Positions 9,897-21,781 of a stretch of DNA of 64,000 nucleotides are shown in pieces. The position numbers and the translations under genes were made by a program. Below the pieces are notes generated by a model. It ran no database searches and was not told where the DNA came from. It saw only the letters and a program-made list of their open reading frames with translations. How positions within the stretch are numbered: position 1 is the stretch's first letter; each line of letters starts with the position of its first letter. The DNA is taken from NCBI GenBank assembly GCA_014904845.1, contig MU119278.1, forward strand, positions 68,780-132,779, read 5' to 3'. The DNA is from Acephala macrosclerotiorum. Its lineage: Eukaryota; Ascomycota; Leotiomycetes; Helotiales; Mollisiaceae.

Positions 9897-11603
9897 ATGT
9901 TTTGTCTCTTCAATTTACTTCAAGTCGCTGCTCTCGCAGTCCTCCTCTTCACCACTACAACCTCAGCCCAAGACGCCCCAACAGTCAAAGTCCTAGATGG
10001 TAGCTACTCAGGCATTCACGGCTCCGAATATCATCAAGATTTCTTCCTCGACATCCCCTTCGCCCAACCTCCCATAGGTGTCCTACGTTTCCGCTCCCTT
10101 CAATCCCTCAATACCTTTCACCGAAACCAGAAATGCAACCGAGTATTCCCCCGAATGTATTGGCTACGGAAGCGACGACTGGCTACTCGGAAACATAGTT
10201 TCAGAAGACTGCCTCACACTCAATGTTATCCGTCCCGTCGGTGTCCAAAATGGTAGCAACCTCCCAGTTGGGATGTGGATGTATGGCGGCGGAAATACTG
10301 AAGGCGGGAGTAGAGATCCGAGATATAATTTGAGCTATATCGTTCAGCAATCCGTGTTTGCTCGTTCACCATTCGTTGGTGTGAGTATCAACTATCGATT
10401 TCAAGCTTGGGGTTTCTTTTTTGGACAGGAGATTATGGATGCCGGTTCTGCGAATATAGGGAATAGAGACCAAAGGTTGGCGTTACATTAGATACAGGAG
10501 AATATTGCTGCTTTTAGCGGCGATCCGAGTAAAGTGACAATCTGGGGAGAGACTGCTGGTGCAAGTGGTGTTGGTATGCAACTGATTGCTTATGGAGGAC
10601 GAGACGACAAATTGTTCTGTGCGGCGATTGCGGAGAGTGGTGGACCGACCGGTTCGAGTATGTAATATGATAAGATTGCGAATGCTACAACTTGTAACTC
10701 GGCGGCTGATTCGTTGGATTGTTGGAGGAAGGTGCCAACGGATGTTTTGAGCAGTGTTTTGAATAGCTCTGTTACCACGGGAGCGCCGTGGGGACCACAG
10801 ATCGATAGCGATTTTCTGCAGGAGTCGGGGACGACGTGAGTTCTGGAGGGGAAGTTCATCAAAGTGCCGTTCTCGATGGGTCGAAATCATGATAAAGGAA
10901 CCTCATTCGCAACAAAGGGCATCAATACCACGGTCCAGTTTTTGGCAGATATCATGTCGGCTGGACCGGACAATGCTACGGCGACAACAATCGCGGCTCT
11001 TTATCCAGACACCCCAGCTATCGGAATTCCAGGCACCTTCGTTGGACGTCCGCCACCATCTCAAGCATCTCTCGGCGTGCAATGGAAACGAGCAGCTGCC
11101 TACACTAGAGATCTTAGACAGCATGCTCTAAGAAGACTAACCACCCAAGCCTGGGCGAAGTACAACACCAGAGCTTATAGCTACCGCTTCAATGTCTGAA
11201 CGAATGGCTTTGATGCAACCCTCGGCTCTAACCACTTCACCGAAGTGGTTTTTGTCTTCAATAACATTTATGGGAATGGATACAACAATTCGGTGGCTGC
11301 GGATCCTTTTGAGAATAAGCTGGAGACATATATCCAAGTCGCGAAGATGATGTGAGCGAGCTTTATCGTTGATATGGATCCGAACAATGCGGGGTGTAAG
11401 CATCCATTTTCCTCCTTTGTGAGGCGAAACTGATGATCTTGATAGATGGTTGTATCGAGTGGCCGAAATACACCCTTGGCAACCCAAGGAACATTATGTT
11501 CGATGCAAACGTGACCAGTCTGGCATATGTGGAGCCAGATACGCATCGAGCCGAAGGGATTGCGTATATCTCGGATCGATTGAACACTTTATATTGTCGA
11601 TGA
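9897..11603 (+). pseudogene. type B carboxylesterase/lipase, multiply disabled
   Basis: Remnant of a secreted carboxylesterase (alpha/beta hydrolase, type B family). The N terminus has a clear signal peptide (hydrophobic LLQVAALAVLLFTTTTSA) and then DIPFAQPPIGVLRFR. A one-base frameshift follows near 10100-10130; the next frame continues with SPECIGYG, SEDCLTLNVIRP and NYRFQAWGF. In-frame stops occur at 10489-10491, 10663-10665, 10837-10839, 11197-11199 and 11353-11355, several where the family usually has Trp. The nucleophile elbow reads GETAGA: the catalytic Ser is replaced by Thr (codon 10552-10554). Readable sequence continues to YGNGYNNSVA, PNNAGC and, after a probable short intron near 11400-11445, to a normal C terminus ending at 11603. 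It cannot encode an active enzyme. Confidence 0.88.
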
Positions 11604-12181
11604 AGCATTCTAATATTCCGTGAAGGATGCAGAGGAAAGAGTTTGCCGTGTGTAGAAATTGCAACCAGTAATGTGCCAATGAAAAGATTGTTCGTAGATT
11701 ATTACAATAACCAAAACCCCACGACGTATGGTCTGAAGATCATTGTTTATCAGCGCTTGACATTGTAGCTCGCAGGAAGAGAGATTAGTTGAAGAAGACG
11801 CTGAAACATCGCGGAAGAATGAACATAGCCATGCGAAATAGCCACGTGATTATATACTTATTGCGAAAATTAGCTGACATAAAGCAGAAGCGGAACTGAA
11901 AAATGCACAATTAAAAAGTCGACAAAAGCAGCACATCGCAAACTCCAGAAAATGCAGCCCAATCATTCGTCATCCAATGCTTTTGGAAGCCACCTTCCGT
12001 GCGCCTGCTCTTTTCGGCCGAAGCCCCAAACCAAAATTATGCTACGATGAACGCAAACAATTCAAGCAACGAACACCCATCTCCCGGCCTAGTCATACAC
12101 TTGAAATACAAGCTCGCAACATGCTACCAAATACCCCTCCAAAAGCAACCAAAATCTCGACTGCTATGCCTCCTTGTGTCG
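11604..12181. other. intergenic
   Basis: Nothing recognised. The esterase remnant (plus) and copy E (minus) converge here. Confidence 0.5.
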
Positions 12182-12512
12182 TTATGCTCGGCGATGGTGC
12201 AGCACTCTTGCTAGCGAGGCGAGGAATTCGCCAATTGCTTCGTTGGGTGCGCCGGGTGCCTGAACATCGCGAAGGGGAATGTTTTCGATGTCTGAGTTTC
12301 TTCCTGGTTTGCCAATTGATTAGTATGCATCTGCAGTCCGAGAATGAGGAGGGCTTACGGTGGACTACGTTCAGCTTTCGAGTTACGATGATCGCTATGA
12401 TTGCGAGTACGATGGTAGTGAGACCGAGAGCTAGGTTGATAGTGTCGCTGACGGAGACTGGCGAGGTTAGCACCGGACCGCGATTAAGCATTCCAGGAAC
12501 AAACTTACGCAT
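12182..12512 (-). CDS. small single-pass membrane protein, copy E (microexon family)
   Basis: Hypothetical 74-residue protein. Exons are 12512-12509 (ATG plus one base), 12457-12359 (99 nt) and 12303-12182. Introns are GTAAGT..CCAG and GTAAGC..CCAG, both in phase 1 and both with strong consensus ends. The protein reads MLSVSDTINLALGLTTIV, continues as an Ile/Ala-rich span, then TRKLN. The short tail ends APNEAIGEFLASLARVL followed by basic residues, which keeps the Ile-Gly and amphipathic pattern of copies A-C. The unspliced frame 12093-12512 is a read-through of the introns and not a likely product. Confidence 0.7.
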
Positions 12513-14043
12513 CTTTGATTGTTTGTTGAGCGCTTGTGAAGATTCTGAGGGAGGATGTAGAGGATGAAGAGTGAGGAGTTTGGAAAGAAGATGGAGAGCT
12601 TTTTAACTGCGAAATCCTATATCATGTCAGTAAGTTGATTGGCCGTTATTGCGGTTGTAAACAAGGTGCAATTATTTTGGGCGGTCCATAAGTCCGACTT
12701 TCACCAGGCCGAAGCATCGCCCACCACAAAAATTTAGACACAAAATTTCTAGAATGCATCAATCTCGAGGACTAAACCCCATCGCACGTCTTGTGAAATT
12801 TTCAAACCGCTTTTATGTCTTCTCTCGAACGACTTTCGGAGAAATAATGGCCATATGAGAGCATTCGCAATGTACCCTTCACGACTTGGCCGCGGCGGGA
12901 CAGTAAAGGCCTCGCTTAGGGAAGGGGCCGCCAAAAGAGTGTGATGAATAGCCAGCTGACTCCTGTCAACAAAAGCACCCAACGTGTCATCCAGCTCCCC
13001 TTTCTCGCGTTAGGAAAGGGGAGACGGCTTCCCAGCCTTCTCATGCTCAACTCCTAATCACATACACTGAACGCCATGCCACACTCGAGTCGCAAATTCG
13101 GCAAACAGGTCAGGCTTAGACAGTATCGCCTCGAAGAACTCCTCGCTGATGAAATTCGAAGACCAATGATACGGAAGAATGACGAGCATGAAACAACAAA
13201 GCCTCAGGGCTGCGGTTATTCTTCGCCCCCTAGAAAATGCTGCACGGCGAGCAGCACCTCAGCACACACAAAATTTCATAATATCCAATTGAGACTTGAG
13301 ATTTGAGGAATTGGAGTGGCAGGAAATCAGAACCACATTTCCTGGACTGCTTCCCAAATCGGCCTTGCGATCCATGTTACGACAGCATACCCGAACGCAT
13401 CGAATGTGCAAAAACATCGATCAGCATCTTCTAGCCTTGTGCAAAGGAAAATATTCGTAACAGGAATAACAACATCTCTTGATATGTGAGTTCACATGAT
13501 GAAAATAACATTACAACGTATCAAAACTGAAAAATATGAAAGGAGAGTTCTTGAGGAGGGAAAGACGAAGTCGCGTTCATTGTTTGGCAGCGCGCTCAGA
13601 ATGGTTGCTGGGGATTGAGAGCACGGGATATTATGTCAGCTCACATTGTCTCAATTGACCCAATCAAATCCTCCCCTCTCATCCCACTAATGCAGGGACA
13701 ACCTCGGCCGAAACTGAAATTAGCGTGTTATCAACCTCGACTAAATTTCTCTTTCACGAGCCTCATGAATCATCCACTTCTGCTCCGACCCACAAAATCT
13801 TGAAAATGTCTCTCTTTGATTCAATGTATTGCTATCCACCACGTGGCAAATACAGAAGCGCGAGATAAGCTTGTTGTGAAGCCTCGGCATGTGCTCTTCT
13901 CTTTCGGACCTCGTTCCCTTTCTTTTCGATGTCATTGCTGCTGATTTCACTTTTGCCTCACTTTCATCTTTCTTTTTGTTATAAACATAGATCTCTTGTT
14001 TCTTAGATTTTTTGCATAGACTTTATTGGGAGGAACAGGCAAA
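12513..14043. other. intergenic
   Basis: No gene supported. The short frames at 12749-12982 (minus) and 13076-13306 (plus) show no motif. The CT-rich stretch before 14044 is the likely promoter and 5' leader of the peroxidase. Confidence 0.45.
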
Positions 14044-15116
14044 ATGAGTGAGAAGGGAGATTTCGAGGCGGTCCGGAAGGATATTGCCAAGTTGATGCAT
14101 CAGCCAGAGTATGATGATGGCAGTGCAGGACCTGTGCTTGTGCGCCTTGCATGGTGAGTTCAGAATCGCTTCCTAGTTCCTCATTGAATCTAAGTATCCT
14201 CTTCCACTACAGTCTTAGTTCCTCGCTTATCGCCACAATACTGACTTCATCCAGGCACTCAGCAGGAACCTACGACGCAGAAACAGATACCGGAGGCTCA
14301 AACGGAGCAGGCATGCGATACGAGGCCGAAGGTGGTGACCCCGCGAATGCAGGCCTCCAACACGCACGCGTCTTCCTCGAGCCTGTAAAGGCCAAGCACC
14401 CGTGGATCACATATGCGGACCTCTGGACTCTTGCAGGAGTCGTAGCTATCAAAGAAATGGACGGCCCCACAATACCATGGAAAGGAGGGAGAACAGACTA
14501 TGTCGACGACAGCAAGCTTCCACCTCAAGGCAGACTTCCAGATGGTGCCAAGGGAGCAGATCATCTGAGATGGATATTTTATCGAATGGGGTTCAATGAC
14601 CAGGAGATCGTGGCACTTTCTGGAGCGCATAATTTGGGGAGATGTCACAGTGATCGGTCAGGCTTTGAAGGTGCTTGGGTCAACAATCCCACGAGATTCT
14701 CGAATCAATATTTCCGGCTTCTGCTCTCGCTGCAGTGGAGGAAGAAGACGTTGAAGAATGGGGTTGAGCAATTCGTTAACTTTGATGAGGATACGGAGAC
14801 TGAGTTGATGATGCTCCCTACTGATATTGCTCTCACTCAGGACAAGAGCTTTAGAAAATATGTAGAGTTGTACGCGAGAAATAAGGAGAGATTCTTTGAG
14901 GATTTCAGCAAGGTGTTTGCTAAGCTTGTTGAGCTTGGGATTCAAAGAGATGAGGAGGGAAAGATCACGAATACCGATAATGAGAGGGGTGGATACCATG
15001 CTGCTCCGAAGAAGGGTACACCTGGTAGTCCGGCGAAGAGCACTGATGGTAAGGTGGGACCGAGCGAGGGGAAGCGCCTGAAGGAGGAGAACGAGTCATT
15101 CCGAGCGAGATTGTAG
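14044..15116 (+). CDS. cytochrome c peroxidase-type heme peroxidase
   Basis: Heme peroxidase of the class I (cytochrome c peroxidase-like) family, which reduces hydrogen peroxide. Exons are 14044-14153 and 14255-15116, separated by a GTGAGT..CCAG intron that splits the codon of an active-site Trp; the product has 323 residues. Distal-side residues are in RLAWHSAGTYD (Arg 34, Trp 37, His 38). The proximal His is in [13 protein letters not shown] near residue 161, and the distal-helix and domain II signatures [10 protein letters not shown] and [13 protein letters not shown] follow. There is no mitochondrial presequence before the catalytic domain, so a cytosolic member is likelier than the classical mitochondrial enzyme. 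The Lys/Ser/Gly-rich C-terminal extension after KLVELGI is unusual in length. The gene looks intact. Confidence 0.9.
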
Positions 15117-15593
15117 TTTTGCTGTATGATATGAGGGTTGTTAGACAAGACGTGATAGACTTTAGACTTAGAGGTAGACGCAAACATAGAGATAAAATAG
15201 AATCACTTCTCAAGAGGGTCTCGGAACGATGACTAGCGTTAATGGAGAAGGAGCGGCAGCGCGCCTTCCATATCCATCATCCACCAGCTCGAGCGAGCAA
15301 ATACCAATTTCAGAATTATCAGATTCGTTCCATTCCCTATGATCACCTACATCTACCTAATCATCCTCCTACTCTTCTCCGCATTCACCATATTCTCAGC
15401 CTGGATAATATCCCATTCTACAGACTCTCCATCCGCGCTCTAAACCTACTTCCCTGTCCTCAAATTCGATGTTCCCTATTGCCTCTGTATTTTTGATCTT
15501 CGATTTATTGCTCGGAGCATTCCTCCTCGTTTCTTGGATGATATGCCAGCTTACAGACTCTGCATACGAGCCCTGAAATCGGGTTTCAGCACT
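15117..15593. other. intergenic with a possible duplicated exon start
   Basis: No separate gene supported. A stretch near 15413-15440 reads like the segment at 15550-15576 just before the next gene (Tyr-Arg-Leu-x-Ile-Arg-Ala-Leu in each), with differences mainly at third codon positions. Confidence 0.4.
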
Positions 15594-16551
15594 ATGGTTC
15601 TTCTTCGTTCCCGACCCAGCTCCCTGCCCAGCTCCTCTTCCACGGAATATCTCACGCCAGACATCACTCGTCCCAGCTCCCAACGGTCTCGTCCGAGCTC
15701 AGAAACTATTGATAGCGCAGCAGCAGAGAGACTGAAGCTGGAACAAGAAATCATTGGAAGATATGATCCGGGAGGGGAGGCACCGCAGTTATGGCCTATG
15801 AGCGAGCATAGGAAGATGGTGGGGACGATGATGTTGGATAATATGTTATATGCTACTGCGAGGTTGCAGAAACATTGGTGGGTGTTGGGGAGTCGGAATG
15901 AAGAGTTTGGTGAGAGTGAGTCCTCTATTTCCAGAATGAGAAGGGGAAAGGGGAAAGAATGGAGGAAAAAGTGCTGATGAGAAGATAGTGTGTGGCGTGG
16001 AAAGATGGGATGCTATTCATGAGGACTTGCTCCGATATTCACAAGCAGTAAACGCCTACGACACCTGGAAAACATCATTCATCTCGACCCTCGAACTAGA
16101 ACCTCACACCCTGCCACCAACCTTCCAAACGTACGGCCGGACGCTCGCTCTACTCGAATGCGCCCTCTCCAAACCCAATAAGTCCCCCGAAAGCCTCTCA
16201 ATCCTGCAAACTCTTTCCCGCCGCCTAGTCCTCTCCCACACAACTTGGTCAAAATCCTCCATCTCCGCACGAACATACCGTTTTCATGGCCGAAAACAAG
16301 GAATTCAGAAACGAGCGATGGCGAGAAGGATGTTTATGGCAACGTTTGCTGGGAGTATGATGATTGCTCCTATGTTGATTATGGTACTCCATAAGGGGTT
16401 GTATACGAAGTTGTTTGTGACGGGGTTGTTTACGTTGGGGGTCGGGTTGGCGTTGGCGTGGTGGTTGAAGGAAGGTGATTCAAGAGATGTTATGGCTGCT
16501 ACTGCGGCTTATGCTGCTGTGCTTGTGGTGTTTGTTGGGACTGGGACGTAG
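15594..16551 (+). CDS. DUF6594-like membrane protein
   Basis: Fungal integral membrane protein of unknown function. Exons are 15594-15915 and 15989-16551 with a GTGAGT..ATAG intron in phase 1; the product has 294 residues. I chose ATG 15594; an in-frame ATG at 15543 is also possible. The N terminus is Ser/Arg-rich, the middle is helical (LKLEQEIIGRYD, then CGVERWDAIHEDLLRYSQA), and the C terminus has three hydrophobic spans: FMATFAGSMMIAPMLIMVL, a second ending GVGLALAWWL, and ATAAYAAVLVVFVG. The last span and the preceding Ala-Pro-Met-Leu-Ile-Met-Val-Leu-His pattern are what I recall from DUF6594 proteins. Gene is intact; function unknown. Confidence 0.7.
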
Positions 16552-16914
16552 GGAGTGCCCTGGATACAAGTGGTTGGGTGCGGTTGAAGGCTGTGCTGAA
16601 TTGGAAAGTTTGATAGATTGGAACTGAAGATTATCCGTTGATGCTCCTGGTTTTGATGTCCGTGATCACTGGTTGTGTACTCTTTGCTGAAGAGGGGCGC
16701 CAGACGACCAAGTTGCAGAATGACTCTATGTCGAGAGATATCACATCAGTAGACCTGACGTGATATCTCTCGAACACCATAACCTGAGCCTAGCATCACA
16801 ATCTTCAACACTGCCACAGACATCGTGAGCCCAACAAAATCCCGACAAACACGACCTCTCCAACCCACTACTTCAACCCACCCGTCTCCAAACTCCTCCC
16901 CACAACAAACACCC
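16552..16914. other. convergent intergenic region
   Basis: Lies between the 3' ends of the DUF6594-like gene (plus) and the HET remnant (minus). It contains a strong hairpin, listed separately, and nothing else. Confidence 0.5.
16731..16773. repeat. 19-bp inverted repeat between convergent genes
   Basis: The arms TCGAGAGATATCACATCAG (16731-16749) and CTGACGTGATATCTCTCGA (16755-16773) pair with a single mismatch around a 5-nt loop. Its place between two 3' ends fits a shared 3'-end signal, but it could be the footprint of a lost element. Confidence 0.85.
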
Positions 16915-19091
16915 TCACCCCAGAACCACGACCCTCTCCTCCGGCTCTGCTGCACGCCATGCATCTTTGTGAATCATCCCCAAGCTCACCCTCTCCGCCC
17001 ACTCAAAACCATTGCTATCCTGTTTCCATTCGACGAAGAGGACATTGACTCCCAGAAATGAGGTTGTGTATTTACTGTCTATCTTACGCATATGTTCTGG
17101 GTCTGTAGACCCTCCGTAGTTATTATCTGGAAACTTCTTTGTGGTTGAGAGGGCTATGAATCCGAATTTCTTTTCGGGTGTTTGGGTTTCATTTGTTGTA
17201 GGAGGTTGGTGGGGTGTGTTGGATTGGTTGGGTGTTGAGAGGCTGGAAGGGCTGGATGGATTGGAAGACTGGGAAGGGGCGGAAGGAGGGGATTCAAAGA
17301 GTATCCCACATCGACAGCCTGTTTGGTCTAATAGCCATAGGCTCCAGGGACTTGTGGAGGCGAATTTCGTGGGTACGGGGGAGAGTGAGAATGCGGTGCT
17401 GGGTAGGGTTGGGGCGGAGAAGACAAGGAGGTGTGTTGGGAAGGGGAGGGGGGTCGATGCGTTGTGTGGTCAAAGGCTGCTGTTCTGCGTTCCTTGACAG
17501 ATATTGGATTCATCTTTCAGAAATTCGCTAGAGTTTGGAAGCCGTCGTATCGAAGTCACACCTCCAGGGGAATGGTCCTCGAAGAACTTGATTAATTCAT
17601 GACAAGCGTGAGGAAGTGTACTAGCTGTTAGAAGATTACCTACTCGACCTTCCCAGCCGGACCATGACCAACTTGGTGCTTGGATTTTCTCAGAGTGGGT
17701 GGTGGATATTGGAGTTGTGCGGCGGGTGAAGGTGGTTCCTTTTACGGGGATCCAGAGGAGACTTTGGTCGAAATATCGTTCTGGGAGGCCGCAGAAGAAT
17801 CGACCGCCCGATCTGGATGAGAAGACGGATCCTAGACCCTCGAAAGCGAGGAGGATATCGCTGGGGAAGGAGAGTTGTCTTCGAGTGTAGTCATTTACTA
17901 GAAATGTGTAGTTGAAGAACGCTGTGCTTCAGGGTACGACGGTTCTGTTACCCCTGGAGGCGAGCCTACTAAAAGGGTTGACGGAGTTGACTCGCTCAAT
18001 AGGTGCGTTGGTCGTTAGTTTGAGGAGAGGCTCATGTTCGTTTTCGGGGTGATCACGACGTTACAGCGGAAGAGAACTTGTTCTTGGGAGAAGAATAGAC
18101 ATCGTCTTGATAGGACCTTCTCTTGTAAAGTCCATCCTCTTGTTTCATACACTGTCTTTCTCAGAGAGCTGTCGTCGTATGATGTCGGTCTCCTGATAAC
18201 AACATCTTGAACACGAATTGCAGTTGGAAATCTTGGTGTTTTGTTGATTCCAGGTAATCCATCATTCGCATTGGTGCTCGAACTCGCGACAATGGTCAGG
18301 ATAGATTGGCTGTAAATCAGATCCATTTGTGAGATTTGGAGATGCTTCCAATCCAAATCATCTTGAACGATGCATAAAGAATCCACCCAAAGGTAACGCT
18401 CTCCCATCACAGACACCACTATCATTGCATCGCGGACGACGGTTGCAAGTTGGTCACCTGCTTTCTCCAAGGAATTGTGCTGCATCAGCGAGAAGAGGTT
18501 TGCTCGGGTTGTCGTTAGCGAATTTGCTCCTCCCCACACGTAACTTAGAGCAATGTATCGGTACTCCAGGCTGGAGTCAAAAGAGACGAGGCAATGCTTC
18601 TCTACATCAATGAGAAGGAGTGTGACAGATCTTCGATCACCGTCGGATTTTTGATCACCGACTTGACCAGTGACATTAGCGCAAGAAGTCCCATGCCTGG
18701 TCTCGCAGGAACGAAGAAAGCGCTTCAACAGAGGTCCGGATACCATGCGCCCACTCGTCTCGTCGTCAGAGGATGCAGGATCTTTCGGATGGACGCTGAG
18801 TTCTCTCACAAGAAGAGGAGGCCGGTGACTGAGTTCCTTTTCGAACTCATAATAGATCTCAATCCCCATCTCCCAAGGTCTTAAGACGATATGTCCTTGA
18901 TGATGCTTGTCGATGGCTACCCCAGCTAGATCAGACTTGATGAAGCCCATGACCATCCCTCAGACCGGACAATCAGGTCGATAGCTCAGGTTATGGAAGG
19001 TCCCGAGATAGATCTGGGGAGGGACGGCTCCATCGCCTGTGCGGTAGAAGCTTAAGTCGAGGCCTTTGCAGAAGAAGCAGCTGACGCTCAT
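16915..19091 (-). pseudogene. HET-domain (heterokaryon incompatibility) gene, decayed
   Basis: HET-domain proteins trigger cell death on non-self recognition in filamentous ascomycetes. The start region at 19091 reads SCFFCKGLDLSFYRTGDG and continues in frame to a TGA at about 18963-18961, right before the long open frame 18956-18015. That frame has the HET signatures YIALSYVWGG, RYLWVDSLCIVQDD, ILTIVASSS and TRGWTLQEKVLS. Past 18030 the readable protein moves to another frame (TTNAPIERVNS), meets a further TGA, then continues with NDYTRRQLSFPSDILLAFEG and APSWSWSGW. The C-terminal part (GVNVLFVEW up to the stop at 16915) is still visible further on. At least two stops and one frameshift, with perhaps one or two introns, make a full product unlikely. 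The fragment 18015-18956 could still give a HET-only protein. Confidence 0.75.
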
Positions 19092-21781
19092 CGTGATGTG
19101 TAGCTACAATCCAGCGCTATGTTCGGCGTAATGGAACGTCAGTTCCTTTCATGGCTTGATGATTTGCTCACACTGGCAGTCTGCATTCAACTCAAGAGAT
19201 GGCATTTTGTGCATCCTGATCTATTGTGACTGTTCCTCATGTCGCTTCGTGGTTGAGGAAGAGGGATGGAGCAGGCGCGAAACCGGTGCAGCTTGCCTGT
19301 TGTTAAAATTAGCCCCTGCAGCTAGCCAATTAAATCATGGAGCGCCGCCGCCTTAATGCCACATTTTCAAACATCACGAATGAAAAGGACATTCGTAGAT
19401 ATTTGAACACTAAACCAATACGCTGTAAATCTGGCAATATCACAGAAGAACTAGAACTCGATTAAGAAATTGATATATCAGAACGGACATTACAAAAACA
19501 GCTTTCGAGGACCAAGTCCATGTCATACCCGCATATCCAGATCCTTTTGCCTTGAATTCGAAATTTCGAGTACAAAGGTAATTATGAGGCCTTCTTCTAA
19601 TTTATTGGCCAAGCAATGATATTGGTAGAAGGTGTACGATTGTAAGATGAATGAGGGGTTCCAACTTTTTGTTCGGCTGAAGCCTTCGGTGAGCTCAGCT
19701 GGAAGTCCACCCCCGTTGCAAGGGGGGACGACGATTCAGCACCTGTACGAAGAGAAAGAGCTGTCGCACACTACTCTGCGGTGTCTCCTACGAACCTGTG
19801 GCTCCTTAATTGAGAGTCTGATCTGTGGAGTTCTCTCACAGATTGGATTGAGCAGCTTGCTGCAATAAGATCCCAGAGCTAAGACTGAATCACCATATCA
19901 CTACGCCAGGGATAGGAGAGCAGGTACTGGGCTCTAACGATGAGCTTCTCGACTTATATCACAGTCGCATGCGGTTTAGGGCGGTGATAGGGAGAAAATC
20001 TGCGAAGGAGAGGGCGGCACACACACACACGATTCACAATATTCTCACCGGTCGACTGAGAAGCCAGATTTAAGGGTACAGAGTGCCTTTCTGCCCGCCT
20101 CCTTTCAACAACGACCGCGGTACGCTGACTGCCTATTGTACCTTGTCCTCGGTGGGCCCGACTTGATCGATCTCTGCCCTCGAGGTGCTACAACGCGTCC
20201 TCACTACCGAGTGAGATGTCGACTCGAAGAATGCATACACTATTAGAGAGAGCCGAGTGCAATCCCGACTGAGAAAGGGATCTTAGGTGAACTGGACTAG
20301 GATTGGGCGGTTTTTGGCAGTTTTTCCCCCTTGGGTAGCTTCTAGCTGAGGAATTCAAGACGATGCACATAACTTGAGTATCTGATGGGCTACGCGGATG
20401 CCTCTCTCTTTGTATATATAGTGGAGGACTGCAGGTGTGATCCGGACTGGAGTTGTGTGTATCGGAGCCAGAGAGGAGCTCCACGTCTCAGCATGGGCCT
20501 TAGAGGCCTGCGACTTAGACGTTAAAAAAAAAATGAAATCATCACCCCCGTTGCAACAAAAGTTCTTCAAAAACCCGTGCTTGAAATTTCGAAGTCGTCG
20601 TTTTTGAAAAAGATTATGGGGCAAGTAATATCGGTGAACCCTTGAATTGATTGTCCCATGGAAATTCACAACCCCGCCAGGATACCCCAATCATTAAAAC
20701 ACACAGACTCGGCAACGGCGTAAGCCCACAACTTCAGGGTCCAACGGTATTGTCCCAGAATGCACAAGAGAATCTCAAAAATCAAAACAGCTCATGCAAA
20801 AGTTGAACCAACGAAGACGACAAGGGAGATTCGGCTCATGATCACCCATCAGGTGATGCTCCTTTTAAAGGATGACGGCTTCCCCCGGCACCTCGTTCTC
20901 AGCCTCCATTCGGCGATTTCTGCCTTGCGCATATGCGGGTGTGATTGGACGAAACAACGTAACCAATTGACTCCTCGCAACATGCCCGTGTTGACATGAA
21001 TCGTAGATGCTTCTTCTGGGGGCATCGGATAGCGGTGCAGCAACCGACGTAAGAGGAGCTGAACAGAAGCAATTCTCAAGTTAGAAGAAAGCAGAGTCAT
21101 GCCGTAATCATTGATTATCACACATTGTATACTGAAATTTCGGTCGGGTTTCCTTTTCAGACCATCGATGATTCGAGGCCTTGTCCACGAGTGGGCTGAA
21201 ATTCCAAAGCCTCGAGCCGCGTCAGATAGTGAGGTGCGCAAGCGGAGCGGGCTATTTTGGCGGCTGGCTGAGACGCCAGAATTCCGGAGGCGGTTTCGGT
21301 GCAATTCAAACAACATTGATGCAAGGTACCTACCTGAAAGGACATGGTAGCCAGGAACGACTGAGGGATATAAAACCCCTCTGCATGGAGGATGAGGGAA
21401 ATATGCAGGCGGGTATTTCTTGTAATTGATAAGAAGAGTCTGGGGTATTTTGGGATACTAGGTTGAAATTAAGCTCTGCATCGGTAGAACTAGACCTGTT
21501 TGGGTTGCTTGGCTCTGGATCCATTACAACGCCGCACGCATTTCTCTAGTCGAGCCAGTCCCATGCTGCCCCAACTTCACACCTCCTGCTTCTCGTGTTA
21601 TCTTCCTCCCATCAGCTTGATCCCTCGACCATTCCCATGTGGCTGTCACACTGCCCAATCACTCTTCGTGCGACCATGTCGAGGTAGATTACACGGCATC
21701 CTGCCATACACACACTCCCTCACTCCTCCAAAAAGATAGGAGAGCTCCACCAAACCTTTTTATCGTCGCCAATTCCCCGCG
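19092..21781. other. long intergenic region
   Basis: No gene supported over 2.7 kb. Open frames on both strands overlap and lack motifs. A short CA run lies near 20020. The last 250 bp, CT-rich, are the likely promoter and leader of the kinase gene. Confidence 0.45.
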
